In this document: positions 16,207 to 25,793 of the stretch, in pieces
Position numbering within the stretch: position 1 is the stretch's first letter
Layout of the letters: the number at the start of each line of letters is the position of its first letter
Assembly (NCBI GenBank): GCA_963779515.1
Contig: CAVZYN010000009.1
Location: 124,001 to 188,000 of the forward strand
DNA length: 64,000 nt
Source: CAVZYN01 sp963779515
GTDB taxonomy: Bacteria > Pseudomonadota > Alphaproteobacteria > Rhizobiales > Hyphomicrobiaceae
Direction: 5' to 3'
Notes under the pieces: generated by a model
The model's input: only the letters and a program-made list of their open reading frames with translations
What the model was told of the DNA's origin: nothing
Database searches by the model: none
Made by a program: the position numbers and the translations under genes

Positions 16207-17697
16207 TCACATCCACCATTTGTGCGGGATCGGAAAATGGCCGGCCGCGTCTTCGATGACTTGCGCGGTGCGGAACAGCGTGCCTTCGTCGAAAGGCTTA
16301 CCAATCAGTTGCAATCCGAGTGGTGTGCCTTGCGACGACAATCCAGCGGGTACCGAAATTCCTGGTAGCCCCGCCATGTTGACGGTGACGGTGAAGATGT
16401 CCTCGAGATACATCGAGAGCGGATCGTTGCTCTTTTCGCCGGCAGCGAAGGCCGGGCTCGGCGTCGTCGGCGTCAGGATGACATCGACTTTATCCCAGGC
16501 TTCGTCAAAGTCGCGCTTGATGAGCGTACGAACTTTCTGCGCCTTGAGGTAATAGGCATCGTAATAACCGGCGGAGAGCACGTAAGTTCCGATCAACACG
16601 CGGCGCTTCACTTCCTTGCCGAAGCCTGCGGCGCGCGTGTTCTCATAGGTATCAATCAGATCTTTGCCGGGGACGCGCAGTCCGTAGCGCACGCCGTCGT
16701 AGCGGGCGAGGTTGGAGGAGCACTCAGCGGGGGCGACGATGTAGTATGCGGGCAGGGCGTACTTCGTATGCGGCAGTGAGATGTCGTGGATCGAGCAGCC
16801 GGCGGCTTTCAACCAGGCGATGCCTTTCTGCCAGAGGTCGTCGGCCTCCTTGGACATGCCGTCGGCGCGGTATTCCTTCGGCACGCCGACGCGCAGGCCC
16901 TTCACGCTCTTGCCGATCTCGGCCTCGTAGTCGGGCACCGGGATATCGACGCTGGTTGAATCCTTCGGGTCGAAGCTCGCCATGTGACGCAGCATGATCG
17001 CCGCATCGCGCGTGGTCTTGGCGAGTGGTCCCGCTTGATCGAGGGATGAAGCAAACGCGACGATGCCCCATCGCGAGCAGCGGCCATAGGTCGGTTTGAT
17101 GCCGACGGTGCCGGTGATGGCGGCCGGCTGGCGGATCGAGCCGCCGGTGTCGGTCGCGGTCGCCGCGAGGCACAGATTGGCCGAAACGGAGGCGGATGAT
17201 CCGCCGGACGAGCCGCCCGGCACCAGCGGCGCGTTGTCGATCTTACCATCTCGGGTGCGCCGCCATGGATTGACGACATTGCCGAAGCAGCTGGTTTCGT
17301 TCGATGAGCCCATCGCGAATTCATCGTTATTGAGTTTGCCGAGCATGACGGCGCCGGCGTCCCAGAGGTTCTGGCCGACCGTCGATTCATAGGTTGGCTT
17401 GAAGTCGTCTAGGATCTTCGAGCACGCCGTCGTGCGGATGCCTTTGGTGCAGAAAAGATCCTTGTGGCCGAGCGGCAGTCCTTCGAGCGGGCGCGGGTTG
17501 CCGGCCGCGAATTTGGCATCACTCTCTTTAGCTTGCGCGAGAGCATGATCGGGGGTTGGCAGCACAAAAGCGTTGAGGGCCGGGTTGGCCTTCTCGATCG
17601 CCGCGATGAAGCCCTTGGTCAGCTCGGTCGCCGAGAATTTCTTCGCTTTCAGGCCGTCGCGCGCGTCGGCCAGGGTGAGTTTGGTCAGGTCGGTCAC
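16207..17697 (-). CDS. gatA: Asp-tRNA(Asn)/Glu-tRNA(Gln) amidotransferase subunit A
   Basis: A 496-residue amidase subunit of GatCAB, which releases ammonia from glutamine to amidate Glu-tRNAGln or Asp-tRNAAsn. The amidase triad is visible as K79 (LPLGHKDLF), S163 (PGGSSGGSS) and S187 (TDTGGSIRQ). The C-terminus ends HKWWM, as in many alphaproteobacterial GatA. gatC lies upstream on the same strand, separated by 133 bases that contain a palindromic repeat. gatB is not in the window. Confidence 0.96.
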   Translation of the reverse strand: MTDLTKLTLADARDGLKAKKFSATELTKGFIAAIEKANPALNAFVLPTPDHALAQAKESDAKFAAGNPRPLEGLPLGHKDLFCTKGIRTTACSKILDDFKPTYESTVGQNLWDAGAVMLGKLNNDEFAMGSSNETSCFGNVVNPWRRTRDGKIDNAPLVPGGSSGGSSASVSANLCLAATATDTGGSIRQPAAITGTVGIKPTYGRCSRWGIVAFASSLDQAGPLAKTTRDAAIMLRHMASFDPKDSTSVDIPVPDYEAEIGKSVKGLRVGVPKEYRADGMSKEADDLWQKGIAWLKAAGCSIHDISLPHTKYALPAYYIVAPAECSSNLARYDGVRYGLRVPGKDLIDTYENTRAAGFGKEVKRRVLIGTYVLSAGYYDAYYLKAQKVRTLIKRDFDEAWDKVDVILTPTTPSPAFAAGEKSNDPLSMYLEDIFTVTVNMAGLPGISVPAGLSSQGTPLGLQLIGKPFDEGTLFRTAQVIEDAAGHFPIPHKWWM

Positions 17698-17711
17698 GTC
17701 ACTGTCCTTTT

Positions 17712-17820
17712 CCTTCTCCCATGGGGAGAAGGTGGCCGAAGGCCGGATGAGGGGGCCTTCGACACGAAGAGAAATGAAGAAGGCCCCTCGCTTCGCGACA
17801 TCTCCTCCCCAAGGGAGAAG
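17712..17820. repeat. Palindromic intergenic repeat block between gatC and gatA (copy 3)
   Basis: The first hairpin has arms CCTTCTCCC (17712-17720) and GGGAGAAGG (17724-17732). A spaced inverted pair follows (GAGGGGGCCTTC near 17749-17760 against GAAGGCCCCTC near 17779-17789), and a weaker CTCC/GGGAG hairpin ends near 17820. The flank CCGGATGAGGGG matches that of the copy at 708. It lies inside the gatC-gatA unit, where it could alter mRNA stability. Confidence 0.75.
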
Positions 17821-17830
17821 AACAATCAGT

Positions 17831-18118
17831 TTACTCCACCACCTTCGGGACGACGAAGAAGTGGTCCTCGGTTACGGGCGCGTTGCTGGTCACCTCGCCG
17901 GCCTTCTCGCCGTCGGTCACCTTGTCCTCGCGCTGGCGCAATTGCATCGCCACGGTGCTGGTCATGGGCGGCACATCTTTCGTGTCGACTTCGTCGAGCA
18001 ATTTCACCCAGTCGAGGATGCCGGACAGCTCCTTTTCGAGGCCTTTGGCTTCCGCATCCGTCACTTTAATGCGGGCGAGCCGGGCAATGCGCCGGACGGT
18101 CGCTTCGTCGACCTGCAT
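17831..18118 (-). CDS. gatC: Asp-tRNA(Asn)/Glu-tRNA(Gln) amidotransferase subunit C
   Basis: A 95-residue small subunit that stabilises GatA in GatCAB. The start MQVDEATVRRIARLARI is the standard GatC N-terminus; ELSGILDWVKLLDEVDT and the C-terminal EDHFFVVPKVVE belt are conserved. The start is set at 18118 by homology; upstream in-frame residues look non-coding. It precedes gatA on the same strand. Confidence 0.95.
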   Translation of the reverse strand: MQVDEATVRRIARLARIKVTDAEAKGLEKELSGILDWVKLLDEVDTKDVPPMTSTVAMQLRQREDKVTDGEKAGEVTSNAPVTEDHFFVVPKVVE

Positions 18119-18191
18119 GGGACACCTATGAATGAAGCTGAGTTGGGTTCTGATAACCCTCCTCGCGCCGGCATGCAACACGCCGGGCTTT

Positions 18192-20532
18192 CTAGTCTTT
18201 CATGTAACGCTTCTTGTACTGCGATACGAACGGGCCGAGGACGTCGGAGTAATCGTCGGTCCAAGGCTTCAGCGACCCGCGCGCGAGTTGGCGAATTTCC
18301 TTCATGCCGCGGAAGGGGTCGAGGGCTGCCTCGGACTTCGCAAACAGGGCGACCGTCGAAGAGGACTGGGCGTAACTGCCGTCGGCTGAGTCGTCGGAGA
18401 CGATGATGCCATGTGCACCCGGGACCTGCGTGATCGTCGCCCCAAGCACCGCTTCGAGATCCAGGTAGCGGTTGGAAATGTGGAGCAGCACGACGCCGTC
18501 GGGTTTCAGCTTCGCCATATAAAGGCGGATCGATTCCGCGGTCATGAGGTGGACAGGAATTGCGTCCGACGAGAACGCATCGACGATCAGCACATCGAAG
18601 CTCTGATCTGTCTCTTTGGTCATGGTGAGGCGGGCGTCGCCGATGACGATGTCGGGTTTCGGCAGGCACGACTCGATGAACGTGAACTTGCCGCTGTTGC
18701 GGGCGATGCCGATCACGACGGGGTCGATTTCGAAAAAGCGCCAGTCTTCGCCCTCGGCCGAGTGGCAGGCGAGGGAGCCCGCGCCGAGGCCGATGACACC
18801 ATAGCGTCCCTTCTCGCCGGCGGCCGACAGGAAGTCGCGCCGCAGCGAGATGGTCTGCGCCATCGGACTTTTATCATAGTAGTAGGTCGACGGCGTCACA
18901 TCGGCGGTGGTGTTGCCGTCCTCGTCGCGTACGCGCTGGGCGCCGTGCAGCGTGGTGCCGTGGATCAGGATGTTGAACTCGCCGTCGTTCGACAGCATGA
19001 CGCGGTAGACGCCGAAGTAGCTGCGCTCGGCTTCGCCCTTGCGCACGGACGAGGGCAGCCATGTCACCACCATGAACATCATCAGGGCGGCGACGAGCTG
19101 GCGCGGCGGATGACGCCAAGCGGCGAGCAACGCCGCTGCTGCTATACCCGCGACCATGAATGTCGATCCAAAGCCGCGGAGTTTCGATGCGGCAGCCGGC
19201 CAGACGCCCTCCAGCATCGCGGTGATTTTTGGGAACGCCCACGGCACCCAGAAAATCGCAAGGATCGTTCCCGCCATCATCAGCCAGACGACCCACCAGT
19301 CGTCGTCCTTGGCCTCTTCCATCGTGATCGCGCCCGGCCGGCAGGCCATCGAGAGCGCGAGCAGCAAGGGATATTCGAAGATTTCGGGGAAGATCTTGGG
19401 TGCCAGCAAGGCCGCCGCAAGGCCGCCGAGCGCGCCGCCAACGGACATCCACAGATAGAACTCGGTCAAGTGGCGAGCGGCGGGGCGGGCTTCGAAAAGC
19501 GTGCGATGGGCGACCATGGCGGAGGCAAAGAAGACGATGACGCCGGTCGTCGCCGTCAGGAACCAGCCTTCTTCTTTCGTCTGCGAGAGGATGAGCAGGG
19601 CCGCGACGACGGCGATCAAATGGATCCACAGCAGCAGTTTTTTCGGAATCAGGGGTTTGTCGCGGAAGGTCAGGACGAACGTCAGGAGATAAAGCGAGAG
19701 CGGCAGCACCCAGAGCAGGGGCGCGGAGGCGACGTCGGTCGTGACGTGGGTTGTGAAGGCGGTCAGAAGCGCGGAGGGAATCGAGCGCCAAGCCGACCCA
19801 CGCAAGCCGGTCGGTCCAGGTGGGGGCGCGATCCGTCGCGGTTTCAGCCGTTGTGTGCATCGGGGCGGCGGGCAACGCGCGCGTGCGCACCACCCAAAAG
19901 CACACGGCCAGCGCCGCAACCAGCGCTGCATAGCCAAGCGTCCAATAGCCTGAAAGCGCCTTGAGGCCGAACGCGGGCTCGAGCACGAATGGGTAGCCCA
20001 ACAACGCGATGAGGCTGCCGAGGTTGCTGGCGGCATAAAGGAAGTAGGGATCGCCGCCCTGCTTGTGGCCGGTCGATGAGAACCACGACTGCAGGAGCGG
20101 CGCGTTGGCGGCAACGGCGAGAAACGGAAGTCCGACGGCAACGGCGAAGAGGCCGAGCTGCCAAAGGTATGGTTCGCCTGGCGGCGGCTCGCCGAACCAG
20201 GCCGGCAGCCCGATCGGCAGCACGACAAAGGCCAACAGGCACAAGGCGAGATGCGCCATGCCGCCGACAGCCAACGGCAGGCGCTTGATAACAAGGTGCG
20301 CCCAACAGTAGCCCGCGAGCAGCGCCGCCTGGAAAAAGCACATGGCGACGGCCCATACCGACGGCGCGCCGCCGAGGACCGGAAGCACCATCTTGGCGAA
20401 CATCGGCTGGATCGAAAACAAGAGCAGCGCCGACAGAAACGTCGTCAACGTGAAGGTCCAAAGCACGCCACCGGCGGCGCGCGCGGGCGCCAATGCTTCG
20501 TCAATGGCCGGTACGGCGCGGCTCTCCAACAT
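18192..20532 (-). CDS. Membrane-bound spermidine-synthase-like protein with apparent frameshift
   Basis: Two overlapping minus-strand frames encode one recognisable protein of about 780 residues. The N-terminal part (20532 down to about 19785) has multiple membrane helices (FLSALLLFSIQPMFAKM onward). The reading then jumps near 19780-19790, between RLAWVGLAL and IPSALLTAFTTH, and continues to 18192 with more helices and a C-terminal spermidine-synthase-like Rossmann domain (GVIGLGAGSLACH, FFEIDPVV, VIGDARLTM, VLIVDAFSSDAIP). One surplus base, or two missing, explains the jump. The ends are intact, with AAGGAG before 20532. It is either a sequence error or a recent pseudogene. True polyamine synthesis by this subfamily is unproven. 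Confidence 0.8.
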
Positions 20533-20567
20533 TCAGGCATGCTCCTTTGCGGCAGACGGTCGATCGA

Positions 20568-21254
20568 TCAAACGGCGACGGGCGATCCAACGGCCGGCAC
20601 CACGACGGGGTAGCCCTTCATCTCGGCGACGAATTTATCGGCGGTCGCGTCGATGATCGGGAACGTGCCGTAGTGGCAGGGGAAGATCGTTTGGAACTTG
20701 AAGAACTTCTTGCAGGTGAACGCAGCCGATTTCGCCCCCATGGTAAACCGGTCGCCGATCGGCACGATACCAACCGTCGGCTGATGGAACTCGGCGATCA
20801 GCGCCATGCCGCCGAACATGTCGGTATCGCCCATGTGATAGACCACCGGTCCGTCTTTGGGCTTGATGACGATGCCGCACGGATTGCCGAGATAGGCGCC
20901 GTCCGACGAGGAATGGAGCGCGTTGACCAGCGTCAGCTCGAAATCGGCACCGGCCACCGTGCCGCCGGTGTTCATCGGTTGCAGCTTTTCCGCGCCCTTG
21001 GTTTTCACGTGCATCGCAAGTTCGTAATTCGCAAAGAGCGTCGCGCCGCGCGCCTTGCAGATCTCGCCGGCATCGCCGATGTGATCGCTGTGGCCGTGCG
21101 TCAGCGCCACATCGGTGACGCCGGCCGTCGCCTGGTCCCACGTGATCCCGGATTTTTCGAAGACCGGATTTCCCTTCAGGAACGGATCGATCAGAATGTT
21201 GCTTTTGCCGGTTTCGATCCGAAAGCACGAATGGCCAAACCAAATGATCTTCAT
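20568..21254 (-). CDS. UPF0173-type metallo-beta-lactamase-fold hydrolase
   Basis: A 228-residue metal-dependent hydrolase. The signature ALTHGHSDHIGDA supplies HxHxDH zinc ligands; VYHMGDTDMFGGM and the C-terminal FPCHYGTFP histidine complete the site. Start MKIIWFGHSCFRIE is typical of the UPF0173/YtkL family, whose substrates are unknown. TGGAGG precedes the start by 10 bases. The membrane spermidine-synthase-like gene follows 35 bases downstream and gatC-gatA beyond it, so these may form one leftward unit. It is divergent from ruvX. Confidence 0.92.
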   Translation of the reverse strand: MKIIWFGHSCFRIETGKSNILIDPFLKGNPVFEKSGITWDQATAGVTDVALTHGHSDHIGDAGEICKARGATLFANYELAMHVKTKGAEKLQPMNTGGTVAGADFELTLVNALHSSSDGAYLGNPCGIVIKPKDGPVVYHMGDTDMFGGMALIAEFHQPTVGIVPIGDRFTMGAKSAAFTCKKFFKFQTIFPCHYGTFPIIDATADKFVAEMKGYPVVVPAVGSPVAV

Positions 21255-21366
21255 GGCAGTCGAATGCCTCCAGCACGTTTCTCGGTTGGGATTGGGATTG
21301 GCCCCGAGTATAAGCCGGTCGAGCCGAGCGGCAACCCTCCATACCGCACATCAAGGAACCGTGCTT

Positions 21367-21906
21367 GTGACAGACGACCGCGCCGACGAAATCGCCAACC
21401 GGGGGCCCAATGAGCGTCCCGGCGGTATTTTCGAGATCGAGGCCTTTGCGATGGCGCTGCGGCCCGGCGACCGGCTCCTCGCTGTCGACGTCGGCAGCAA
21501 GCGGCTCGGGGTCGCGATGAGCGACGTCACGCGGACGATCGCCTCAAGTCTCGAGACCATTCATCGCACCAAGTTCGCGGCCGACGCCGAACGGCTGCTG
21601 GATCTGGCGGATCTGCACGGCGCCGGCGGGTATGTCATTGGACTGCCGATGAACCTCGACGGCAGCGGCTCGCGCAGTGCCCAGGCCGCGCAAGCCTTCG
21701 CTCGCAATCTGTCGCGGCTGACGTTTGCGCCGATCCTGCTCTGGGACGAGCGGTTGTCGACTGTTGCCGCCGAGCGCGCGCTGATCGAGGCGGATATGTC
21801 GCGCGCCAAGCGCGTCGAAGCAATCGATCGCGTCGCGGCGGCGATTTTTCTGCAAAATGCGCTCGACCGCCTGGCAAAGATGCGGGCGTCACCATCATCT
21901 GATTGA
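21367..21906 (+). CDS. ruvX: Holliday junction resolvase-like RuvX (YqgF)
   Basis: A 179-residue RNase H-fold protein, YqgF/RuvX, implicated in pre-16S rRNA 5' maturation and junction resolution. Catalytic aspartates lie in LLAVDVGSKRLGVAMSD and near the end in EAIDRVAAAIFLQNAL; LWDERLSTVAAERALI is the family motif in between. The gene starts with GTG; 21367 is chosen because AAGGA (21354-21358) is 8 bases away, whereas GTG 21361 would be too close. A longer upstream open frame has no ribosome site. It is divergent from the UPF0173 gene. Confidence 0.92.
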   Translation: MTDDRADEIANRGPNERPGGIFEIEAFAMALRPGDRLLAVDVGSKRLGVAMSDVTRTIASSLETIHRTKFAADAERLLDLADLHGAGGYVIGLPMNLDGSGSRSAQAAQAFARNLSRLTFAPILLWDERLSTVAAERALIEADMSRAKRVEAIDRVAAAIFLQNALDRLAKMRASPSSD

Positions 21907-22019
21907 GTTGGCGCGTTGAATTGGTCGCGTTCGCGGTGGATGGGCGGCCCGAACCAACTCGACAAGGTCCACCGCCCGCGTATGGTTCTGCCTCGATCGC
22001 CACGAGGACCACGCTTGCC

Positions 22020-22721
22020 ATGCCCTTCGATTCCCTGATGAGCCCGCTCGACCAATTGGCGCTGGCTTGGTTCTTTGTTCTCGTCATCGGCTACAGCTTT
22101 ATCACCGGCACGCGGCGCATGGTGGGGCGCAGCATCATCGGCGCCATGCAGCGCGAGCGGCTCAAATGGATGGAAGTGATGGCCGCGCGCGAAAATCGCG
22201 TGCTCGATGGCATGATCTTGACGAGTCTTGGTCAGGGGAATGCGTTTTTCGCCTCCACGAGTGCCATTCTGATCGGCGGTCTCACGGCGCTGCTCGGTTC
22301 GGGCGAAAAGGTGCAGCAGATCCTCGAGCGCATTCCCTATGTCGCGAAATCCTCGGCGGTGTTGTTCGAGCTCAAGCTGCTGCTGATCATCGCCGTTTTT
22401 GTTTTTGCGTTCTTCAAGTTCGCGTGGGCATTCCGGCTGTCGCACTATGTCTCGATCCTGATCGGGGCGACACCGCTGCTGACGGATGCCAATCGAGACG
22501 ATTGTCTGGCGCACGCCAAGCGGACGGCGCAGCTTGTCGGGATCGCGGCGGAGCATGCCAATGGCGGGCTCAGAGCCTACTACTATGCGATCGCCGCTAT
22601 GGGCTGGTTCGCGCACCCGCTGATCTTCATGGCGACGATGGCGTGGGTGATCTACATCATCTTGCGGCGCGACTTCCTCTCGCGCTCGCTGCGGATCGTC
22701 TCGGGACGGTACGAGAATTGA
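22020..22721 (+). CDS. DUF599 membrane protein
   Basis: A 233-residue inner-membrane protein of the DUF599 family. Helices are visible at about 12-30 (LALAWFFVLVIGYSFITGT), 70-92, 115-140 (LLLIIAVFVFAFFKFAWAF) and 200-220 (LIFMATMAWVIYIIL). N-terminal LDQLALAWFFVLVIGY and the central MILTSLGQGNAFFASTSAILIGG match the family. The function is unknown. GAGGA precedes the ATG by about 10 bases. Its TGA shares a base with the ATG of the next small gene. Confidence 0.85.
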   Translation: MPFDSLMSPLDQLALAWFFVLVIGYSFITGTRRMVGRSIIGAMQRERLKWMEVMAARENRVLDGMILTSLGQGNAFFASTSAILIGGLTALLGSGEKVQQILERIPYVAKSSAVLFELKLLLIIAVFVFAFFKFAWAFRLSHYVSILIGATPLLTDANRDDCLAHAKRTAQLVGIAAEHANGGLRAYYYAIAAMGWFAHPLIFMATMAWVIYIILRRDFLSRSLRIVSGRYEN

Positions 22722-22936
22722 TGATGTCCATTTATCCTCGGTCGCTGTTTCCGGGCCGCGTCAGGTCCTTGTCAGCGGCGCTCCGGCACGATGTCTTGCA
22801 TGAGTGGCATCGAGCGTGCAGCCGCATGACCAAGACCGAGCGGGAGCTCAATCGCGCTGCCATGCAATATGGCGCCGTCGTGCTGTTGCTGTTGATTTTT
22901 GTGTGTCTTGCCGCGCTGGCCTTGTTCACGGTCTGA
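22721..22936 (+). CDS. Small C-terminally anchored membrane protein (predicted)
   Basis: A 71-residue protein that begins within the stop of the DUF599 gene (TGATG), so it would be translated by coupling. A basic soluble part is followed by one membrane helix at the C-terminus (about 48-70, GAVVLLLLIFVCLAALALFTV). No family is recognised. The coding call rests on the coupling, the clear helix and the tight fit before the converging transpeptidase gene; it could still be a chance frame. Confidence 0.5.
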   Translation: MMSIYPRSLFPGRVRSLSAALRHDVLHEWHRACSRMTKTERELNRAAMQYGAVVLLLLIFVCLAALALFTV

Positions 22937-22941
22937 CGACC

Positions 22942-23892
22942 TCAGGGCTTGACGAGCGCGCCTAGGCTCATGGCGGGAACAGCGCTGAACGGGGCCATCG
23001 ACGCGGTTCCAATACCTGAACGCGTCTTCGGCCCAGGTGCGACGATCCGCTCATCGATGCCCGCTTGTTGTGACGGCTTCGGCGTGAACGGGCTCGGCGC
23101 GACGCGTTCCATTGCCGGGCAGGGCCCTTCCGGATCGAACTTCACATTCTCGGTGCGGGCCTTGTGGGCGACAACGTAGCGCTTGCCGCAGACCGCGACC
23201 GCAGGCACCTGCTTGCTGGTTTCGAAGTAGTCGTAGCCTTCCTTCAGCGTCGTCCAAAACGGGAAGTGCTCGTTGGTCTTATGCCGCGCGATATTGGCGT
23301 CGGACATGCGGAACGGGAAGGCGTGCACGTGGATGCTGTCCTGTCCGCCGATGTAGGACTCGCGGGCGAGCGCATAGATCTCTTCGATCAGCGCGTCGGT
23401 CATGGCGTAGCAGCCCGCCGACTTGCACTTGCCGTGCACCATCAGGAAATCGCCGGTGCGTTTGTGGGCTTTGTCGTAGGCGTTCGGGAAGCCGAGATTG
23501 AACGCCAGATGGAACTGCGAGTTCGGGTTCATCTGGTGGCGGGCGACGGAATAGAAGCCTTCGGGACTCTGCTTGTCGCCTTGCTTTATCTTCGGGCCGA
23601 GTTCGCCTGAGTAATTGCAGATGGGATAGGTCTTGAAGTGGTAGTAGCGGCCGTCGTCGCGCGCCTTCCAGACTTCAAGTTCCGATTCTTCCTTGAAGAT
23701 GCGCACGAACATCGGCGCGGCGGGCGTCAGGCCCTTTTTGCCGAGCAACATCATCGAGTCATTCGATAGCGGACGCATATGCGGCGCAAGCTCAAGACTT
23801 GCCGCGCAGCCCGCAACAATGATCGCCGCCGCCAACGCGAGGCTGCGACTTACCCATGCTCGTGTCATGTTCCCCAGGATCGTTAGATCCAT
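22942..23892 (-). CDS. YafK/DpaA-like L,D-transpeptidase family lipoprotein
   Basis: A 316-residue envelope protein with a lipoprotein signal (SRSLALAAAIIVAGC, lipobox VAGC). The YkuD domain carries the active-site motif in FLMVHGKCKSAGCYAMTD (His and catalytic Cys), preceded by YSGELGPKIKQGDKQSPEGFY. This pattern is closest to E. coli YafK/DpaA, which hydrolyses peptidoglycan-lipoprotein or related cross-links rather than forming 3-3 bridges; that activity is inferred. The C-terminal 60 residues are Pro-rich and low complexity. Start 23892 has AGGGG 8 bases upstream; 23868, at the next Met, is an alternative. Confidence 0.87.
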   Translation of the reverse strand: MDLTILGNMTRAWVSRSLALAAAIIVAGCAASLELAPHMRPLSNDSMMLLGKKGLTPAAPMFVRIFKEESELEVWKARDDGRYYHFKTYPICNYSGELGPKIKQGDKQSPEGFYSVARHQMNPNSQFHLAFNLGFPNAYDKAHKRTGDFLMVHGKCKSAGCYAMTDALIEEIYALARESYIGGQDSIHVHAFPFRMSDANIARHKTNEHFPFWTTLKEGYDYFETSKQVPAVAVCGKRYVVAHKARTENVKFDPEGPCPAMERVAPSPFTPKPSQQAGIDERIVAPGPKTRSGIGTASMAPFSAVPAMSLGALVKP

Positions 23893-24119
23893 ACACAGTG
23901 CCCCTGGCGCACGCCCGGCTACTTTCCCGTCCCATGCTTAAGATACTGTTAACGCATGGTATTGGCTAGACCGGCGCAGTCTGAATTCGAATCACCCTCA
24001 GATCGAGATTTTACCGCCAACCACGGCGCGACCGGGGCGCGTTTGCGGCAATTTCTTGTGATTTTCCGTGGGAATCCAGCAGCTGAGGCGGACTGCAGCG
24101 GATTTTGGCTTGTGCTCAA

Positions 24120-25127
24120 TCAGAGCGAGCGGCCGATGGCCAGGAATTTATCGTGGCGTTGTGTTCTGACCGCCTCAGGCTCGGACTTGTCGAACACGGC
24201 GAGTGCTTTTTCGATGGCGTCGCCTGCGGCCTTGATCACGGCGGCCCGATCGCGATGCGCGCCGCCGACCGGTTCGCGCACGATGCCGTCGATGATGCCG
24301 AGCTGCAGGAGATCCTGCGCGGTGATCTTCATGCTGTTGGCAGCATCGTTGGCGCGGGTGCTGTCACGCCAGAGGATCGAGGCGGCCGCTTCGGGTGAGG
24401 CGACGGTGTAGATCGCGTGCTCGAGCATGAGCACGGAATTGGCGGTCGCGATCGCGACGGCGCCGCCGGAGCCGCCTTCGCCAATCACCAGCGCGACCAT
24501 CGGCACCTTGAGCGCCAAGCACCGATCGGTCGAGCGTGCGATGGCTTCCGCTTGGCCGCGCTCTTCGGCGCCGATGCCGGGATAGGCGCCCGCCGTATCG
24601 ATGATCGAGATTACGGGCAGGTTGAAGCGGTCGGCGAGATCCATCAGGCGCACCGCCTTGCGGTAGCCTTCAGGGCGCGCCATGCCGAAGTTGTGGCGGA
24701 TGCGGCTCTCGGTGTCGGAGCCCTTCTCGTGTCCGAGGAGGGCAACCGATCGGCCACGGAAGCGGCCGACGCCACCGACGATCGCGGCGTCCTCGGCGAA
24801 GTAGCGATCACCAGCCAGGGGCGTGAAGTCTTCGATCAAGGCCTTGATGTAGTCGAGGCTGTGGGGGCGATCGGGATGGCGCGCGACGGCCGTCTTCTGC
24901 CACGGCGTCAACTTGCCGTAGGTATCGACCAGGGCTTGATGCGCTTTCTGCTGCAGCTTGGTCAGTTCGTCGCTGATGGAGACGGAATTGTTGTCCGCGT
25001 TGATGCCCTTCAGCTCGGCGATCTTGCTCTCGAGTTCGGCGATCGGCTTCTCGAAATCGAGATAGGTGCGCGGGGCGTTCGGGCGGTCCAAGATCGCGTG
25101 CTCCAGATCAGCGGCAACTGTCGGCAT
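24120..25127 (-). CDS. accA: Acetyl-CoA carboxylase carboxyltransferase subunit alpha
   Basis: A 335-residue subunit that, with AccD, transfers the carboxyl group from biotin-BCCP to acetyl-CoA for fatty acid synthesis. N-terminal TYLDFEKPIAELESKI, central GGVGRFRGRSVALLGHEKG and RHNFGMARPEGYRKAVRLM, the oxyanion-hole segment IDTAGAYPGIGAEERGQ and VIGEGGSGGAVAIA are all canonical. Length is normal. It is transcribed leftward with 146 bases to the HU gene upstream and 227 bases to the transpeptidase gene downstream. Confidence 0.96.
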   Translation of the reverse strand: MPTVAADLEHAILDRPNAPRTYLDFEKPIAELESKIAELKGINADNNSVSISDELTKLQQKAHQALVDTYGKLTPWQKTAVARHPDRPHSLDYIKALIEDFTPLAGDRYFAEDAAIVGGVGRFRGRSVALLGHEKGSDTESRIRHNFGMARPEGYRKAVRLMDLADRFNLPVISIIDTAGAYPGIGAEERGQAEAIARSTDRCLALKVPMVALVIGEGGSGGAVAIATANSVLMLEHAIYTVASPEAAASILWRDSTRANDAANSMKITAQDLLQLGIIDGIVREPVGGAHRDRAAVIKAAGDAIEKALAVFDKSEPEAVRTQRHDKFLAIGRSL

Positions 25128-25273
25128 GGCCGAGGTTTTCTGTCGGTTTCGTTCCCCATTCAGCAGGGGGTGTTTTGCGTGTCAAGGGCGGTGCGCACAT
25201 GTCATGAACAGGGCAACGAAAAACAGCGATCGGACGGGCCAATCGCTGTTTGAACTCGCAACCGAAGGATGCC

Positions 25274-25591
25274 TCAGACGGCTTCCTTGAGTTCCTTGGC
25301 GGCGCGGAACGCGACCTTCTTCGACGCCTTGATCTTGATGGCTTCGCCCGTGGCGGGGTTGCGGCCCATGCGAGCGGCGCGCTTGCGCACCTGGAGAACG
25401 CCGAGACCGCCGATGCGGATGCGGGCGCCCTTCTTCAAGTGCGTCGTGATCATGCCAACCAAATCTTCGAGCACGGCGACGGCTTGCTTCTTCGGCATCT
25501 CGTGCAACTCGGCGATTGCATTGCCGAGATGACGCAGGGTAACGGTCGCGGCCTTAGCTGTTTTTGCAGCGGCTTTAGCGGCTTTTGCCAT
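25274..25591 (-). CDS. HU-family DNA-binding protein with Lys/Ala-rich N-terminal extension
   Basis: A 105-residue relative of HU/IHF. The first 16 residues (MAKAAKAAAKTAKAAT) are a Lys/Ala tail absent from the classical 90-residue HU. The core retains a dimerisation helix pair and the DNA-binding arm region GARIRIGGLGVLQVRKRAARM followed by GRNPATGEAIKIKASK, with the intercalating-arm NPATGE motif intact. Probably a nucleoid protein. AGGAA lies 6 bases before the ATG. The upstream 202 bases hold its promoter region and nothing else recognised. Confidence 0.9.
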   Translation of the reverse strand: MAKAAKAAAKTAKAATVTLRHLGNAIAELHEMPKKQAVAVLEDLVGMITTHLKKGARIRIGGLGVLQVRKRAARMGRNPATGEAIKIKASKKVAFRAAKELKEAV

Positions 25592-25793
25592 GGGTGTTTC
25601 CTGTTGGTGTTGGACGGTGAAGTGGGAAGAATGAAACGCGTTCTAAGTGATTCTCTAGCAAAAACGCGGTTTTTCATGTCGCACCGACGATGCGATGATC
25701 ATCGAAGGTGCGGCGATACCACAGGCGGGCGCGGACGGCGAGCGGCAAATTGGCCGCTCCACACCTGCATAAAACCGCTGATTTTACGCGCTT

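Noticed and set aside
18411..19964. Plus-strand open frame of 517 codons
   Set aside because: Antisense shadow of the membrane spermidine-synthase-like gene, with low-complexity charged sequence.
21115..21366. Upstream extension of ruvX
   Set aside because: It overlaps the divergent UPF0173 start, lacks a ribosome site and encodes unconserved sequence.
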